Positions 27,367-35,326 of a DNA stretch of 64,000 bases are shown here, piece by piece. Source of the stretch: Halobacteriovoraceae bacterium. GTDB taxonomy: Bacteria > Bdellovibrionota > Bacteriovoracia > Bacteriovoracales > Bacteriovoracaceae. Below the pieces are notes generated by a model that saw only the letters and a program-made list of their open reading frames with translations, searched no databases and was not told the origin of the DNA. Position numbers and translations under genes: made by a program. Numbering within the stretch: the stretch's first letter is position 1; every line of letters begins with the position of its first letter. The stretch covers positions 1 through 64,000 of the forward strand of contig PASP01000005.1 of the NCBI GenBank assembly GCA_002712005.1, in the 5' to 3' direction.

Positions 27367-28592
27367 CTTGCCTCCCTTTGGCCTAGAGATGAAGGAAGGG
27401 CCCGTACTATATTTAGAGCTTCAGCTTCACGCACATAAGGAAGACGAACGAGCATTCCAGGTCTCGCCTTTGAAAAAGTCTCTCCAGTGGCATCTTGAAT
27501 TTCCTTTAATTGGAAAGAATGAGTTTTACCTTTGAAGAAAATATATTCAAGGGTATCTCCCGCTTGAAAAGGACCACGGGCCTCTGCCAGTATATACTTA
27601 TCTTCGATAGACTCAAGAACCATGGCCGCAACCTTCGTTTCCACAACGGCATGCTGACGCTCAGGAAAAATACTTTCCTTACCCGCAGGGGCCATGAGAT
27701 TACCCAGGTGATAATCTCTATGACTCACTTTTTCGAGTTCTACTTCCCAACGGTAGAGATCTTCCGATAAGAGATTTCCATTTTCTTTATAATATTGAAG
27801 AGCTTCGGAATAAACTTTCGAAATCGTTCCTGCATAGTGATGGGATTTCATTCTTCCCTCTACTTTTAAAGAATCAATTCCGGCATCAATAAAGTCTTGT
27901 AAGACTCTTAATCCCATTAAGTCTTTTGAACTCATGAAATGAGCAAATTTCTTCTGACTATCCTCTACGCTATTGTCATTAGAAATAGAATATTCAAATC
28001 GACAACTATGAGCACATCCCCCTCTATTGGAGTCACGCCCTTGAGTGTAATTTGAAATTACGCAATTACCAGAATAGGCCATGCACATAGAACCATGAAT
28101 GAACATTTCAAGCTCTATATCAACCTCTTCTTTAATCTTCTTGGCCTCTTCGATGGTAACTTCTCGTCCCAGAACAATACGAGTAACGCCTTTATTCTTC
28201 CAAAATTGAGCAGCTGCACTATTGAGACAACTTGCTTGTGTGGATAAGTGGATTTCAAGAGCACTCTTTTTGGCCACGGTCTCTACGACCCCCAAGTCAC
28301 TAACAATAACCGCATCAACTTTGACTTCTTCTAATATCTTAAGAAAGTCTGGCAGATCATCGAGTTCTTTATCGTAAAGAAATGAATTGAGAACGACGTA
28401 TACCTGTGCACCATGCTCATGTGCAAATTCTACACCCTCTTTAAGCTCAGTTTCAGTGAAATTATCCGCGGCTGAACGAAGACCAAAATTTTGCCCACCG
28501 AGATAAACGGCATCGGCTCCATAGGAAACCGCAACCTTTAGTTTTTCCAATGATCCAGCGGGAGATAGTAGTTCTGGTACCCAGTGCGTCAT
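27363..28592 (-). CDS. U32-family protein, TrhP/YegQ-like
   Basis: A 409-residue TIM-barrel-type U32 protein: ELLSPAGSLEKLKVAVSYGADAVYLGG at the start, then MFIHGSMCMAYSGNC and GGCAHSCR, which supply the conserved Fe-S cysteines, and SKDLMGLRVLQDFIDAGIDSLKVEGRMKS. In E. coli the TrhP member makes 5-hydroxyuridine in tRNA; a tRNA or rRNA hydroxylation role is inferred. The frame reaches 28607, but the ATG at 28592 sits 5 bases after AGGA and fits the family start. Confidence 0.82.
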   Translation of the reverse strand: MTHWVPELLSPAGSLEKLKVAVSYGADAVYLGGQNFGLRSAADNFTETELKEGVEFAHEHGAQVYVVLNSFLYDKELDDLPDFLKILEEVKVDAVIVSDLGVVETVAKKSALEIHLSTQASCLNSAAAQFWKNKGVTRIVLGREVTIEEAKKIKEEVDIELEMFIHGSMCMAYSGNCVISNYTQGRDSNRGGCAHSCRFEYSISNDNSVEDSQKKFAHFMSSKDLMGLRVLQDFIDAGIDSLKVEGRMKSHHYAGTISKVYSEALQYYKENGNLLSEDLYRWEVELEKVSHRDYHLGNLMAPAGKESIFPERQHAVVETKVAAMVLESIEDKYILAEARGPFQAGDTLEYIFFKGKTHSFQLKEIQDATGETFSKARPGMLVRLPYVREAEALNIVRALPSSLGQREAR

Positions 28593-28749
28593 AGTTATCC
28601 TATTCATAGTCCATTTAAAGATTTCAAAGCTTTGTAGTAGCAGAAAACTTGAATAGAATAAAGAGGACTTTAGTCTATACCCTCAAAATCTGGTAAAATT
28701 ACAGGATATTAGGTTTAATTGATGACTCTCACAAGGATGTGGCAGGAAA

Positions 28750-29886
28750 ATGCGAATATTTATCAAAATCATTTATTTATCTCTCATCCTCCTTATAGGT
28801 TTACCCTCCGTATTCTTTGGGTACCGCTATATGGTGAACGAAACCCAAACCTACCCCTATCCCTATAAAGTGCCCTCTCCAAGTGTTGAAGAAATTCAGC
28901 AGGCCGAAAATGCAGATATTATTTTAATTGGAGACTCATCGACTTCCCTCCTAAAAGACGCGCTACAAGATCTCCCCTCAAAAGTATCCGTGCATCTCAA
29001 GAATCCTCCCATAATCTATGACTGGGGACGTCCAGGAGAAACGGGCGCTCAGACTTTAAAGAAACTGTCCGCATTGAAAAGCTTTCCCAGTCTCTTCATC
29101 TACCATGGAGGAAGAGATCCCTTTGAGAAGCTTAAATTTAACTTAATCGAGTTCAATCATTTAAAAAAGAATTTAGATAAGACGAAAGATGAAACGCTCA
29201 TGACCCTTATCATGGCCTATCCACCCCTTTCTCGTTTGATCTATGCTCCGGTAAAGAAGATATCCATTCAAAGTGAAAATAATACGGGCTATCCTGACTC
29301 TCTTCCTCCAGAGGCGGTCCTCCAGATTATGGAAATCTCCTATCAATTATATAAAATGGAGACGGCCGAACTTTTCACATTCCTAAAAGAGAAAGATGCT
29401 TCTTTGTGGGTCATTCCTCAAGCATTGAATCTCACTCTAAAGCCAAAAAGAGTCTGTGAGAATACACGGGATTCGGAATCAGAAAAGATTTTAAAAAAGG
29501 TTCAAGAACTCGCAGAACAAAGAAGATCTAAAGAGGCCTTTAATATGGCCAATGATTTGATTAAAACTTCCAAAGGAAATGCTAGAGCGTACTACATCAT
29601 TGGAGAACTTCTGTTGTCCATGGGGAATAACTCCGAAGCAAAGAAAGCATTCTATCAAAGCATGATCTATGATTGCGGACTAGAACGCTCGAACCCCATT
29701 TTCCTCAAAATCCTTATGGAAGAAGCGGAGAAAAGACAATTTAAAGTTATAGACTTTAATCGTCTTGTCACCAATCAGCTTGGGCATAATATTCTATTTA
29801 TCAATGAGCGAGATCCCCAGCCCCTTTATTATCAACAACTAAGTGATATAATTAAGAAAGAATTTCTAAAGTTCATTAAATTATAG
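28750..29886 (+). CDS. Membrane-anchored SGNH-like protein with TPR-like region
   Basis: A 378-residue protein with one N-terminal membrane helix (about 5-25). The segment NADIILIGDSSTSLL (about 54-68) resembles block I of SGNH/GDSL hydrolases, and IYHGGRDPF might be a later block. Residues 255-320 contain helix pairs with spacing like TPR repeats (EAFNMANDLIKTSKGNARAYYIIGELLLSMGNNSEAKKAFYQS). It may be an acyl or sugar esterase acting in the periplasm; I cannot place the catalytic Asp-His pair. It is followed 27 bp later by the cNMP-binding gene. Confidence 0.5.
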   Translation: MRIFIKIIYLSLILLIGLPSVFFGYRYMVNETQTYPYPYKVPSPSVEEIQQAENADIILIGDSSTSLLKDALQDLPSKVSVHLKNPPIIYDWGRPGETGAQTLKKLSALKSFPSLFIYHGGRDPFEKLKFNLIEFNHLKKNLDKTKDETLMTLIMAYPPLSRLIYAPVKKISIQSENNTGYPDSLPPEAVLQIMEISYQLYKMETAELFTFLKEKDASLWVIPQALNLTLKPKRVCENTRDSESEKILKKVQELAEQRRSKEAFNMANDLIKTSKGNARAYYIIGELLLSMGNNSEAKKAFYQSMIYDCGLERSNPIFLKILMEEAEKRQFKVIDFNRLVTNQLGHNILFINERDPQPLYYQQLSDIIKKEFLKFIKL

Positions 29887-29913
29887 GACTTCAAAGGGCC
29901 TAGGATAGACGAT

Positions 29914-30393
29914 ATGAAAAAAAAGAAAGACATTTCTGGTCCCCTGACCCGACAAATGATGAAAGGAGACATTGTTTGTGCGGCCGGTGAACACGATAGT
30001 AGTCTCTATATTATTCACTCCGGTAGACTTCTCGTCTTTGTAACAGATGGAACTAAAGTTACCCCCCTGGCCTATTTAGGAGAGGGAGAATATATCGGAG
30101 AGCTAAGCTTCTTTGATGGTGAGCCCCGTAGTGCTCATGTTATTTGTGTGGAAGACTCCACCCTCATTGAAATTCCAGTTTCTGAAATTCAAAAACAATT
30201 TCCTGATTGGCTCGTTACCATGGCCAAATCTATCACTCAAAAGCTGAGAAACTCTTCCGAGCTTATTCGTCAAAAAGGAATTCGTAAGCAAAATGTAGAA
30301 ACAATAAAGCCTTTAACGATAGAAGAGCAAAGAGATTATTATCGCTTTCTTCAAGGTTATCTTCAGGACAATCCTCTCTCTCCTCATGAATAA
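29914..30393 (+). CDS. Stand-alone cyclic-nucleotide-binding domain protein
   Basis: A 159-residue protein almost entirely made of a CAP-type cNMP-binding domain: GDIVCAAGEHDSSLYIIHSGRLLV, then the phosphate-binding loop YIGELSFFDGEPRSAHV (about 66-82, with Glu and Arg in the usual places). No DNA-binding domain is present, so it probably acts as a signalling subunit through protein contacts. Ligand (cAMP, cGMP or none) is not known. It is likely co-transcribed with the SGNH-like gene. Confidence 0.8.
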   Translation: MKKKKDISGPLTRQMMKGDIVCAAGEHDSSLYIIHSGRLLVFVTDGTKVTPLAYLGEGEYIGELSFFDGEPRSAHVICVEDSTLIEIPVSEIQKQFPDWLVTMAKSITQKLRNSSELIRQKGIRKQNVETIKPLTIEEQRDYYRFLQGYLQDNPLSPHE

Positions 30394-30506
30394 TTCCGAC
30401 TAAAAAAATCGGTGGCAAAATGCGGACGAGCTGACCCCATTTGGCAATCTTTTCCCTATTTTTCAGAAGTTAGGGACTTAATTGGCCCCAAAATATCTCA
30501 AAATCA

Positions 30507-30522
30507 TGGCATGAGCTTCGCA
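30507..30522 (+). promoter_or_regulatory. Possible sigma-54-type -24/-12 promoter
   Basis: TGGCATGAGCTTCGCA matches the TGGCACRN4TTGCA consensus with two mismatches and keeps GG and GC at the correct spacing. It lies about 77 bp upstream of the small ORF at 30599. It shares the TCGCA downstream box with the better site at 59930-59945. Confidence 0.35.
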
Positions 30523-30598
30523 ATAAGAAATATTAGGGAGCAAGAGAAGCAGATTCTATTCTCCTTATATTAGAGGTCATTGAAGCAAGGAGGTTGAT

Positions 30599-30787
30599 AT
30601 GACCATGTTCTTACGAGGAGGAATCCTTTTTGGGATCTTAAGTACTCTCATATTTCCCAGTCCTCTTGAAGAAGTTGATATCTATGTATCCAAGAAGGAT
30701 TCAGTAGATAAGAAAGAGATTATTCTTGAGAAGGCCCCTAAAGATGACAATCAATGGGTTAAGAAATGGCTTGAAAGTTCAAGCTAA
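30599..30787 (+). CDS. Small exported or membrane protein, hypothetical
   Basis: A 62-residue ORF with a perfect AAGGAGG ribosome site six bases before the ATG. The first 22 residues are hydrophobic (a signal peptide or membrane anchor), and the rest is charged and rich in Lys, Asp and Glu. The strong ribosome site and the possible sigma-54 promoter upstream support a real gene. I recognise no family. Its end overlaps the convergent pseudouridine synthase gene by 4 bp. Confidence 0.55.
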   Translation: MTMFLRGGILFGILSTLIFPSPLEEVDIYVSKKDSVDKKEIILEKAPKDDNQWVKKWLESSS

Positions 30788-31338
30788 GCTAAAATTTCTT
30801 TTGGGGAAACTTCACGCCATTGACCAATGGGAAGATCCCCAAGTTTATAGTGACCAACCTCTGCCCTAATTAAGCGTAAACAGGGAAATCCAATCGCGGC
30901 ACACATCTTTCTCACCTGCCTATTCTTCCCCTCATGAATCGTAACTTCAATCCAAGTGGTAGGAATATTCTTTCTCTCCCTTATTGGAGGGTTTCGAGGC
31001 GGAAACTCAAAGTCTTTAAGAATTCTGACTTTGGCAGGTAGTGTTTTATAATCTTTTATAAGAAGACCAGTGCGAAACTCTTTAAAGTCACTATCTGAAG
31101 GAGCCCCTTCAACTTGTACCCAGTAGACTTTATTCTTCTCAAATTGTGGTCGAGTTAAGTTCTTATTAAACTGTCCATCATCGGTGAGAACAAGTAGGCC
31201 CTCACTATCTTTATCCAATCTACCCGCGGCATAGACCCCCTTAGGAAAGGAGAACTCAGCAAGCGTACGCTGACCGGGAACTTCTTGAGTAAACTGACTA
31301 AGGACCCCAAAGGGTTTATTAAAAACGATATATTTCAT
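30784..31338 (-). CDS. RsuA/RluE-type pseudouridine synthase
   Basis: About 184 residues. Converts a uridine in rRNA to pseudouridine. Starts MKYIVFNKPFGVLSQF, has the catalytic Asp in GRLDKDSEGLLVLTDDG, and the C-terminal EGKNRQVRKMCAAIGFPCLRLIR box. No S4 domain is present, so it is closest to RluE. The frame runs upstream to 31389, but that part is the terminator hairpin of the preceding gene (31343-31385), so translation must start at 31338. No clear ribosome site precedes this ATG, because it directly follows the terminator's T-run. Confidence 0.88.
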   Translation of the reverse strand: MKYIVFNKPFGVLSQFTQEVPGQRTLAEFSFPKGVYAAGRLDKDSEGLLVLTDDGQFNKNLTRPQFEKNKVYWVQVEGAPSDSDFKEFRTGLLIKDYKTLPAKVRILKDFEFPPRNPPIRERKNIPTTWIEVTIHEGKNRQVRKMCAAIGFPCLRLIRAEVGHYKLGDLPIGQWREVSPKEILA

Positions 31339-31342
31339 AAAC

Positions 31343-31385
31343 AAAAAAAAAGGCCATCCCCATGCTTTAAGCATCAGGGATGGCC
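31343..31385 (-). terminator. Rho-independent terminator of the barrel gene
   Basis: A 9-bp perfect stem (GGCCATCCC/GGGATGGCC) with an inner ATGC/GCAT stem, followed on the minus strand by nine T residues. It lies just after the stop of the outer-membrane barrel gene. Confidence 0.93.
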
Positions 31386-31398
31386 TCACTCATTTTTA

Positions 31399-32010
31399 TT
31401 AGAATAATTCTAGATCAAAAGGCATAGATACAGTGAAGAGTAACTCACCAAGATTTACATCGGTATTACTTGTAGCACCTGAAGCCGTTTCTGACTCGCT
31501 ATACTCCATATTTCTGTATTCAAAATTTAAAGCAACAAGAGGAAGTCCAGTATAACTGGCACCAAATGCATAACCATTTCCAGAAGTATATTTACTATCA
31601 TTATCAAATTTTACACTACCCATAAGATAGTAAGTCGCCCAAACTCTCATAGGCATAGGAAGGTTATATCCAACAAAGATACCTGCTTGTGACTTATCTA
31701 CATCTTGATCACCAAGATCTGTAATATTGCTTCCAATTCTTCTTTCAAGTTGAAGCTCTGTTTTTTGGTAACTTGCATCGATTCCAACCATGGCTCCCCA
31801 CATGGAGTACCCAGCTCTAAAACCAGCAGTTGGAGCAAATTTATACTCGAGATCTGTACGTGTAGAACTCACGCTTGGCTTTACTTTACCATCACCCATA
31901 GTAGCGATACCAAGGTAAGGCTCAACAAGTACTCCAGCTTGAGCACTAAGACCAATAAGTGCAGTCATTAGAACGACTAGTCTTTTAAGTGTTTTGTTAG
32001 TTGTGTTCAT
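31399..32010 (-). CDS. Outer-membrane beta-barrel protein
   Basis: A 203-residue protein with a signal peptide ending LSAQA|GVLVEPYLG, followed by alternating strands rich in Gly and aromatic residues and ending in a C-terminal Phe (LELF), the signal for outer-membrane insertion. Size fits an eight-strand barrel. It belongs to the broad OmpA/OmpW-like group; no specific function can be assigned. It has its own terminator. Confidence 0.8.
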   Translation of the reverse strand: MNTTNKTLKRLVVLMTALIGLSAQAGVLVEPYLGIATMGDGKVKPSVSSTRTDLEYKFAPTAGFRAGYSMWGAMVGIDASYQKTELQLERRIGSNITDLGDQDVDKSQAGIFVGYNLPMPMRVWATYYLMGSVKFDNDSKYTSGNGYAFGASYTGLPLVALNFEYRNMEYSESETASGATSNTDVNLGELLFTVSMPFDLELF

Positions 32011-32059
32011 CTATCCTCTCCTTTACTTCATTCTTTTGAATGAACCCTTTTTTTGCGAA

Positions 32060-32088
32060 GCTTAGCGGAGAATCCATCTCCGCAAAGC
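32060..32088 (-). other. Strong hairpin after mdh (terminator without U-run)
   Basis: GCTTAGCGGAGA and TCTCCGCAAAGC form a 12-bp stem with one mismatch and a 5-base loop, 14 bp past the malate dehydrogenase stop. No T-run follows on either strand, so it may be a weak terminator, an mRNA 3' stabiliser, or part of the barrel gene's leader. Confidence 0.5.
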
Positions 32089-32101
32089 CTGTAAATTTAT
32101 C

Positions 32102-33091
32102 TTAAATTAAACCTAATTCCTTAACGGCTTGTCTCTCTTCTTTAAGCTCATTAAGAGTTGTATTAAATTTCTCTGTTCCAAATTCATTATGAGAGATACC
32201 TTCAACAACTTTAACCACTCCATTTTCAGTACGACATGGGTAAGAGAAGATAAGACCTTCATCTACACCATATTGTCCACTTGAAGCGAGACAAACTGAG
32301 TATGTTTCACCAGCAGGTGTGTCGTGAGTAAGGTTATAAATCCCTTGAACAGCGGCATTTGCTGCTGAAGCTGCAGAAGAGGCTCCACGAGCTTGAATAA
32401 TTGCTGCTCCACGCTTTTGTACCGTCTCAATGAATTCACCCTTAAGCCATGCTTCATCCGTAATCACTTCATGAGCAGCTTTACCACCAATGGTTGTGTT
32501 GTAGAAGTCTGGATACTGAGTTGCAGAGTGATTACCCCAAATCGTAAGATTTTTTACCGTTGTAACGTCTACGCCAGCTTTTTGAGCAAGTTGAGTTTTT
32601 GCTCTATTCTCATCAAGAGTCGTCATCGCAAAAAAGTTTGACTTCGATAATCTTGGAGCTGCATTCATAGCGATAAGAGCATTGGTGTTACAAGGATTTC
32701 CTACTACGAAAACCTTTGCATCGTCGGCTGCATTATCATTGATGGCCTTCCCCTGACCTGTGAAGATTCCCCCGTTAATGTTGAGAAGATCTTTTCTCTC
32801 CATTCCTGCCTTACGAGGAACAGCACCAACAAGTACTGACCAATTTGCATCTTTAAAACCTTTATTAAGGTCAGAAGTACAAGTAATATTTTTAAGAAGA
32901 GGGAAAGCACAATCGTCTAATTCCATCGCCACACCATTGAGGGCGCCAAGAGCTTGTTCAAGTTCGATAAGTTGTAGCTCCACTTCAGTATCCGCACCAA
33001 ACATTTGTCCAGAAGCAATTCTGAAAAGAAGGGCATATCCAATTTGACCTGCAGCACCAGTAATGGCCACTTTAACTCTTTTATTTGTCAT
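32102..33091 (-). CDS. mdh: Malate dehydrogenase
   Basis: A 329-residue NAD-dependent malate dehydrogenase interconverting malate and oxaloacetate in the TCA cycle. The N-terminal [19 protein letters not shown] is the cofactor loop; [26 protein letters not shown] and the catalytic His in [13 protein letters not shown] are all present. Length and motifs match the cytosolic-type MDH. A clear AAGGAG ribosome site precedes the ATG. It appears monocistronic. Confidence 0.96.
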   Translation of the reverse strand: MTNKRVKVAITGAAGQIGYALLFRIASGQMFGADTEVELQLIELEQALGALNGVAMELDDCAFPLLKNITCTSDLNKGFKDANWSVLVGAVPRKAGMERKDLLNINGGIFTGQGKAINDNAADDAKVFVVGNPCNTNALIAMNAAPRLSKSNFFAMTTLDENRAKTQLAQKAGVDVTTVKNLTIWGNHSATQYPDFYNTTIGGKAAHEVITDEAWLKGEFIETVQKRGAAIIQARGASSAASAANAAVQGIYNLTHDTPAGETYSVCLASSGQYGVDEGLIFSYPCRTENGVVKVVEGISHNEFGTEKFNTTLNELKEERQAVKELGLI

Positions 33092-33397
33092 GTGATCTCC
33101 TTATAGAGGTATATAATTAAAAAATTTTAAAAATTACGCACAATTAAACACAAAGAATCTTTCTTTGGCGAGTCGCAACCCGTCTTTTTTGCTCAATTTT
33201 CTTTTCATTTACGGACATCGCAGACTATCATAGGGTGAGAGGGAGAGAGAATAAGTCTGCTGTCGTTTAATGCTTTGAGCTATAACTTACCCATTAAGCT
33301 AGACAAAAAGAGGTTGAACTCGCAAATAGAGCGATTCTCTCTATTTCACCTTCGACGAGATGAGATAAAAGAAAAAGAATAAAGGTTGAGCAATACT
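33092..33397. other. Intergenic region with a leader hairpin
   Basis: This 306-bp space between mdh and the basic protein gene contains no convincing ORF. Its one clear structure is a perfect 8-bp inverted repeat AAATAGAG/CTCTATTT at 33324-33346 with a 7-base loop, in the probable leader of the gene at 33398. Promoters for the two divergent genes must lie here but no strong -35/-10 pair stands out. Confidence 0.5.
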
Positions 33398-33958
33398 ATG
33401 AGCAACACAGAGCAAGGTAATTCCAGCGCCCCCAATGGTTCAAATGGTCAAGGCGGCCCCAAGAAAAAAAGTAGAAGACCCCGTAATAATAAGAACCGTA
33501 ATCGCAACCGAAATAAGAATACAAAAAGAAAAAGTCATGCAAAAGGAAGTACAAAGAATCTTTCAGGTTTTGAAAAGATTGAAAGGGCCTATCTCAATTT
33601 ATTAGAAAAGCATCTTGAATCGAGAAAGAAGTATTATGATCTCTTTCATCGGGCAGATCCCAGGCAGCTGGCCAAATTAGAAAAATCTTTCTATCGCACC
33701 TTAAGTGAATTAAGGGAATATGAAGACAATATCAAAGACGAATATAAAGAGCGCTTTGATAAGAAGTATAATGGACTCGATCTAGACCATACCTATTCTA
33801 GTAACCATGAAATTTCCCCAGACCACGTTCCTGTTCCTACTGAAGGGGAATTCGATGATCCTCATTTACTTCCGACACAAGCCGAATCCTCTTATGCTGA
33901 AGATACTGAAGAGTCTGTGGGGTCAATCGAAGATTACAATCAGTACAAAGGTCTCTAG
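33398..33958 (+). CDS. Basic-tailed hypothetical protein, possibly RNA-binding
   Basis: About 186 residues. The N-terminal 45 residues are a low-complexity Lys/Arg/Asn tract (PKKKSRRPRNNKNRNRN...), followed by a helical core (about 48-125) with FEKIERAYLNLLEKHLESRKK and an acidic tail. The basic tract suggests nucleic-acid binding. A TTG start 12 bp upstream (33386) would add MSNT, an exact duplicate of the next four residues; I prefer the ATG at 33398, although neither has ideal spacing to the AAAGG site. No family recognised. Confidence 0.65.
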   Translation: MSNTEQGNSSAPNGSNGQGGPKKKSRRPRNNKNRNRNRNKNTKRKSHAKGSTKNLSGFEKIERAYLNLLEKHLESRKKYYDLFHRADPRQLAKLEKSFYRTLSELREYEDNIKDEYKERFDKKYNGLDLDHTYSSNHEISPDHVPVPTEGEFDDPHLLPTQAESSYAEDTEESVGSIEDYNQYKGL

Positions 33959-33970
33959 TCTCCTGAGTTT

Positions 33971-34504
33971 TTAACGAGGAGGCAAGGCCCTAATGAGTTG
34001 ATCTAAATATTGCCTCTCACTCTTAAGCTCTTCCATCAAAGATTGTTTGTGAATTTCTAAGTCACGAGTTTCTTCTTTTGAGTGAAAAGATGTGGAAAGT
34101 TCATAAGTAACATCTTTCAAATTCTGATTGAGTTCAGCTATCAATTCATTTTGACGATAAATTAATCTTCCCTTTTCCAAACCAACTTTAAAGGACTTTA
34201 GGCTCTTTTGTTTGAATTCATCACACTGTCCAATATAGAGAGCTCCAGATAGTCCATAATCGATTCCCCCTTCAAGGGTACAAAAGTCGATAAGTCCTTC
34301 TTTTCTCCCATTGTGATACTCTTTGGACTCAGGAAGCTTAGAACATTTTAAAGAATGCTGAAGAAACATAGTCGATCTTCTCCCAACAGATCCATCTTTC
34401 TTTCCCAGTTCAAACCAATCAATTTGACTACAGTCTTTCTTGTCCAACTGAGAACAAGAATTCAGGCCAAGAAAAAATAAAATTGATGTCAGCAAAAGCT
34501 TCAT
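33971..34504 (-). CDS. DUF2799-family lipoprotein
   Basis: About 177 residues with a lipobox (GLNS-C) after the start MKLLLTSIL. The mature part has IDWFELGKKDGSVGR, CTLEGGIDYGLSGALYIGQC, and a C-terminal helix likely forming a coiled coil (LIAELNQNLKDV...RQYLDQLIR), which is the DUF2799 pattern. Function is unknown. In-frame codons up to 34516 exist, but the Met at 34504 gives the standard signal peptide. Confidence 0.8.
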   Translation of the reverse strand: MKLLLTSILFFLGLNSCSQLDKKDCSQIDWFELGKKDGSVGRRSTMFLQHSLKCSKLPESKEYHNGRKEGLIDFCTLEGGIDYGLSGALYIGQCDEFKQKSLKSFKVGLEKGRLIYRQNELIAELNQNLKDVTYELSTSFHSKEETRDLEIHKQSLMEELKSERQYLDQLIRALPPR

Positions 34505-34558
34505 AACATTTCCCATTCTTTTAAGATTCTTTAAGAAGATGATCGGTATTATAACATC

Positions 34559-34593
34559 AAAAAAAAAAGGCTTTCCTAAGAAAGCCTTTTTTT
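34559..34593 (-). terminator. Rho-independent terminator (bidirectional shape)
   Basis: GGCTTTC/GAAAGCC stem with a 4-base loop, flanked by ten A on the left and seven T on the right. On the minus strand it ends the XRE regulator transcript; by symmetry it could also stop plus-strand transcription. Confidence 0.9.
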
Positions 34594-34628
34594 GGGGTCT
34601 TTTTAAAGATTGTAAAACTTAAATCTAT

Positions 34629-34964
34629 CTAGCTTAAACTTGTGTTAAGAAGAGGCTCACTTACATCTTCCTTAACTGTATTAGGAGAGTTTACAACTCC
34701 TCCACCAGAGCTTAGGAAGTTCTCTAGAGTCTTCTCGTGATCGGATAAAATAGCATTCTTAAGCTCATCATGAGAGATATCAAGGATCTCTGAAACACGA
34801 CCAAGCATTTTTAGAGGTACGTTACAAAGAGCACGCTCAACATTAGAAATAAATTGACCATTCTTATAACCTAAGAGCTGGCTTAGTTCTGATTGAGAGT
34901 AACCTTTTGGGTGATTCATTCTTTTGTCTCTGATTAATTTTGCGATTGCTTCAAAACTTCTCAT
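34629..34964 (-). CDS. XRE-family helix-turn-helix regulator
   Basis: A 111-residue protein with an N-terminal HTH of the Cro/CI type (IAKLIRDKRMNHPKGYSQSELSQLLGY...ISNVERALCNVPLKMLGRVSEILDI, residues 6-66) and a short disordered tail. It stands alone with its own terminator. The dyad at 35046-35097, about 80 bp upstream, is a candidate operator. Confidence 0.88.
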   Translation of the reverse strand: MRSFEAIAKLIRDKRMNHPKGYSQSELSQLLGYKNGQFISNVERALCNVPLKMLGRVSEILDISHDELKNAILSDHEKTLENFLSSGGGVVNSPNTVKEDVSEPLLNTSLS

Positions 34965-35326
34965 GGTTTGTTCCTTTGTTCTGTCTGGGTTAATTCGTTT
35001 TTTTATGTTTACAAATATTAACTTTTCTTAAACTAGCTAATGTCATTAGAGACTATATAGGGTGATGAAAATCATCTAATTTCCTATATGTCTCTAAACT
35101 CAGTTTATATGAGATCGGTTAAAATCCCTAATAAAATAAGGTAAAATTATTTATTTGCGTTTAACTTATCATAAATTACAGTAACTTGTTCAGCGAACGA
35201 GTGCACGTTTTGAGTTTGAATGGGGAATAATTTTTATTGCTCAATTGATCGATTATTTCGTTCTGGCAAAAAGGCCTAAATTTATTTACATTTTCTTAAT
35301 CTATTAGGAATTCTAGAGGTTTAAAA
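34965..35326. other. Intergenic region with a large dyad
   Basis: A 362-bp gap between the divergent XRE regulator and NfeD genes with no credible ORF. It holds the dyad at 35046-35097; the rest is AT-rich and presumably carries the two promoters. Confidence 0.5.
35046..35097. promoter_or_regulatory. 52-bp dyad upstream of the XRE gene
   Basis: TTAGAGACTATATAGG (35046-35061) pairs with CCTATATGTCTCTAA (35083-35097) apart from one extra base, and between them GATGA/TCATC forms an inner repeat. It has no adjacent T-run, so an operator is more likely than a terminator. Confidence 0.5.

Noticed and set aside
29914-30393. CRP-type transcription factor
   Set aside because: Only the cNMP-binding domain is present; there is no C-terminal helix-turn-helix.
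31339-31389. N-terminal extension of the pseudouridine synthase
   Set aside because: Those codons are the terminator hairpin and T-run of the preceding barrel gene; family homology begins at 31338.
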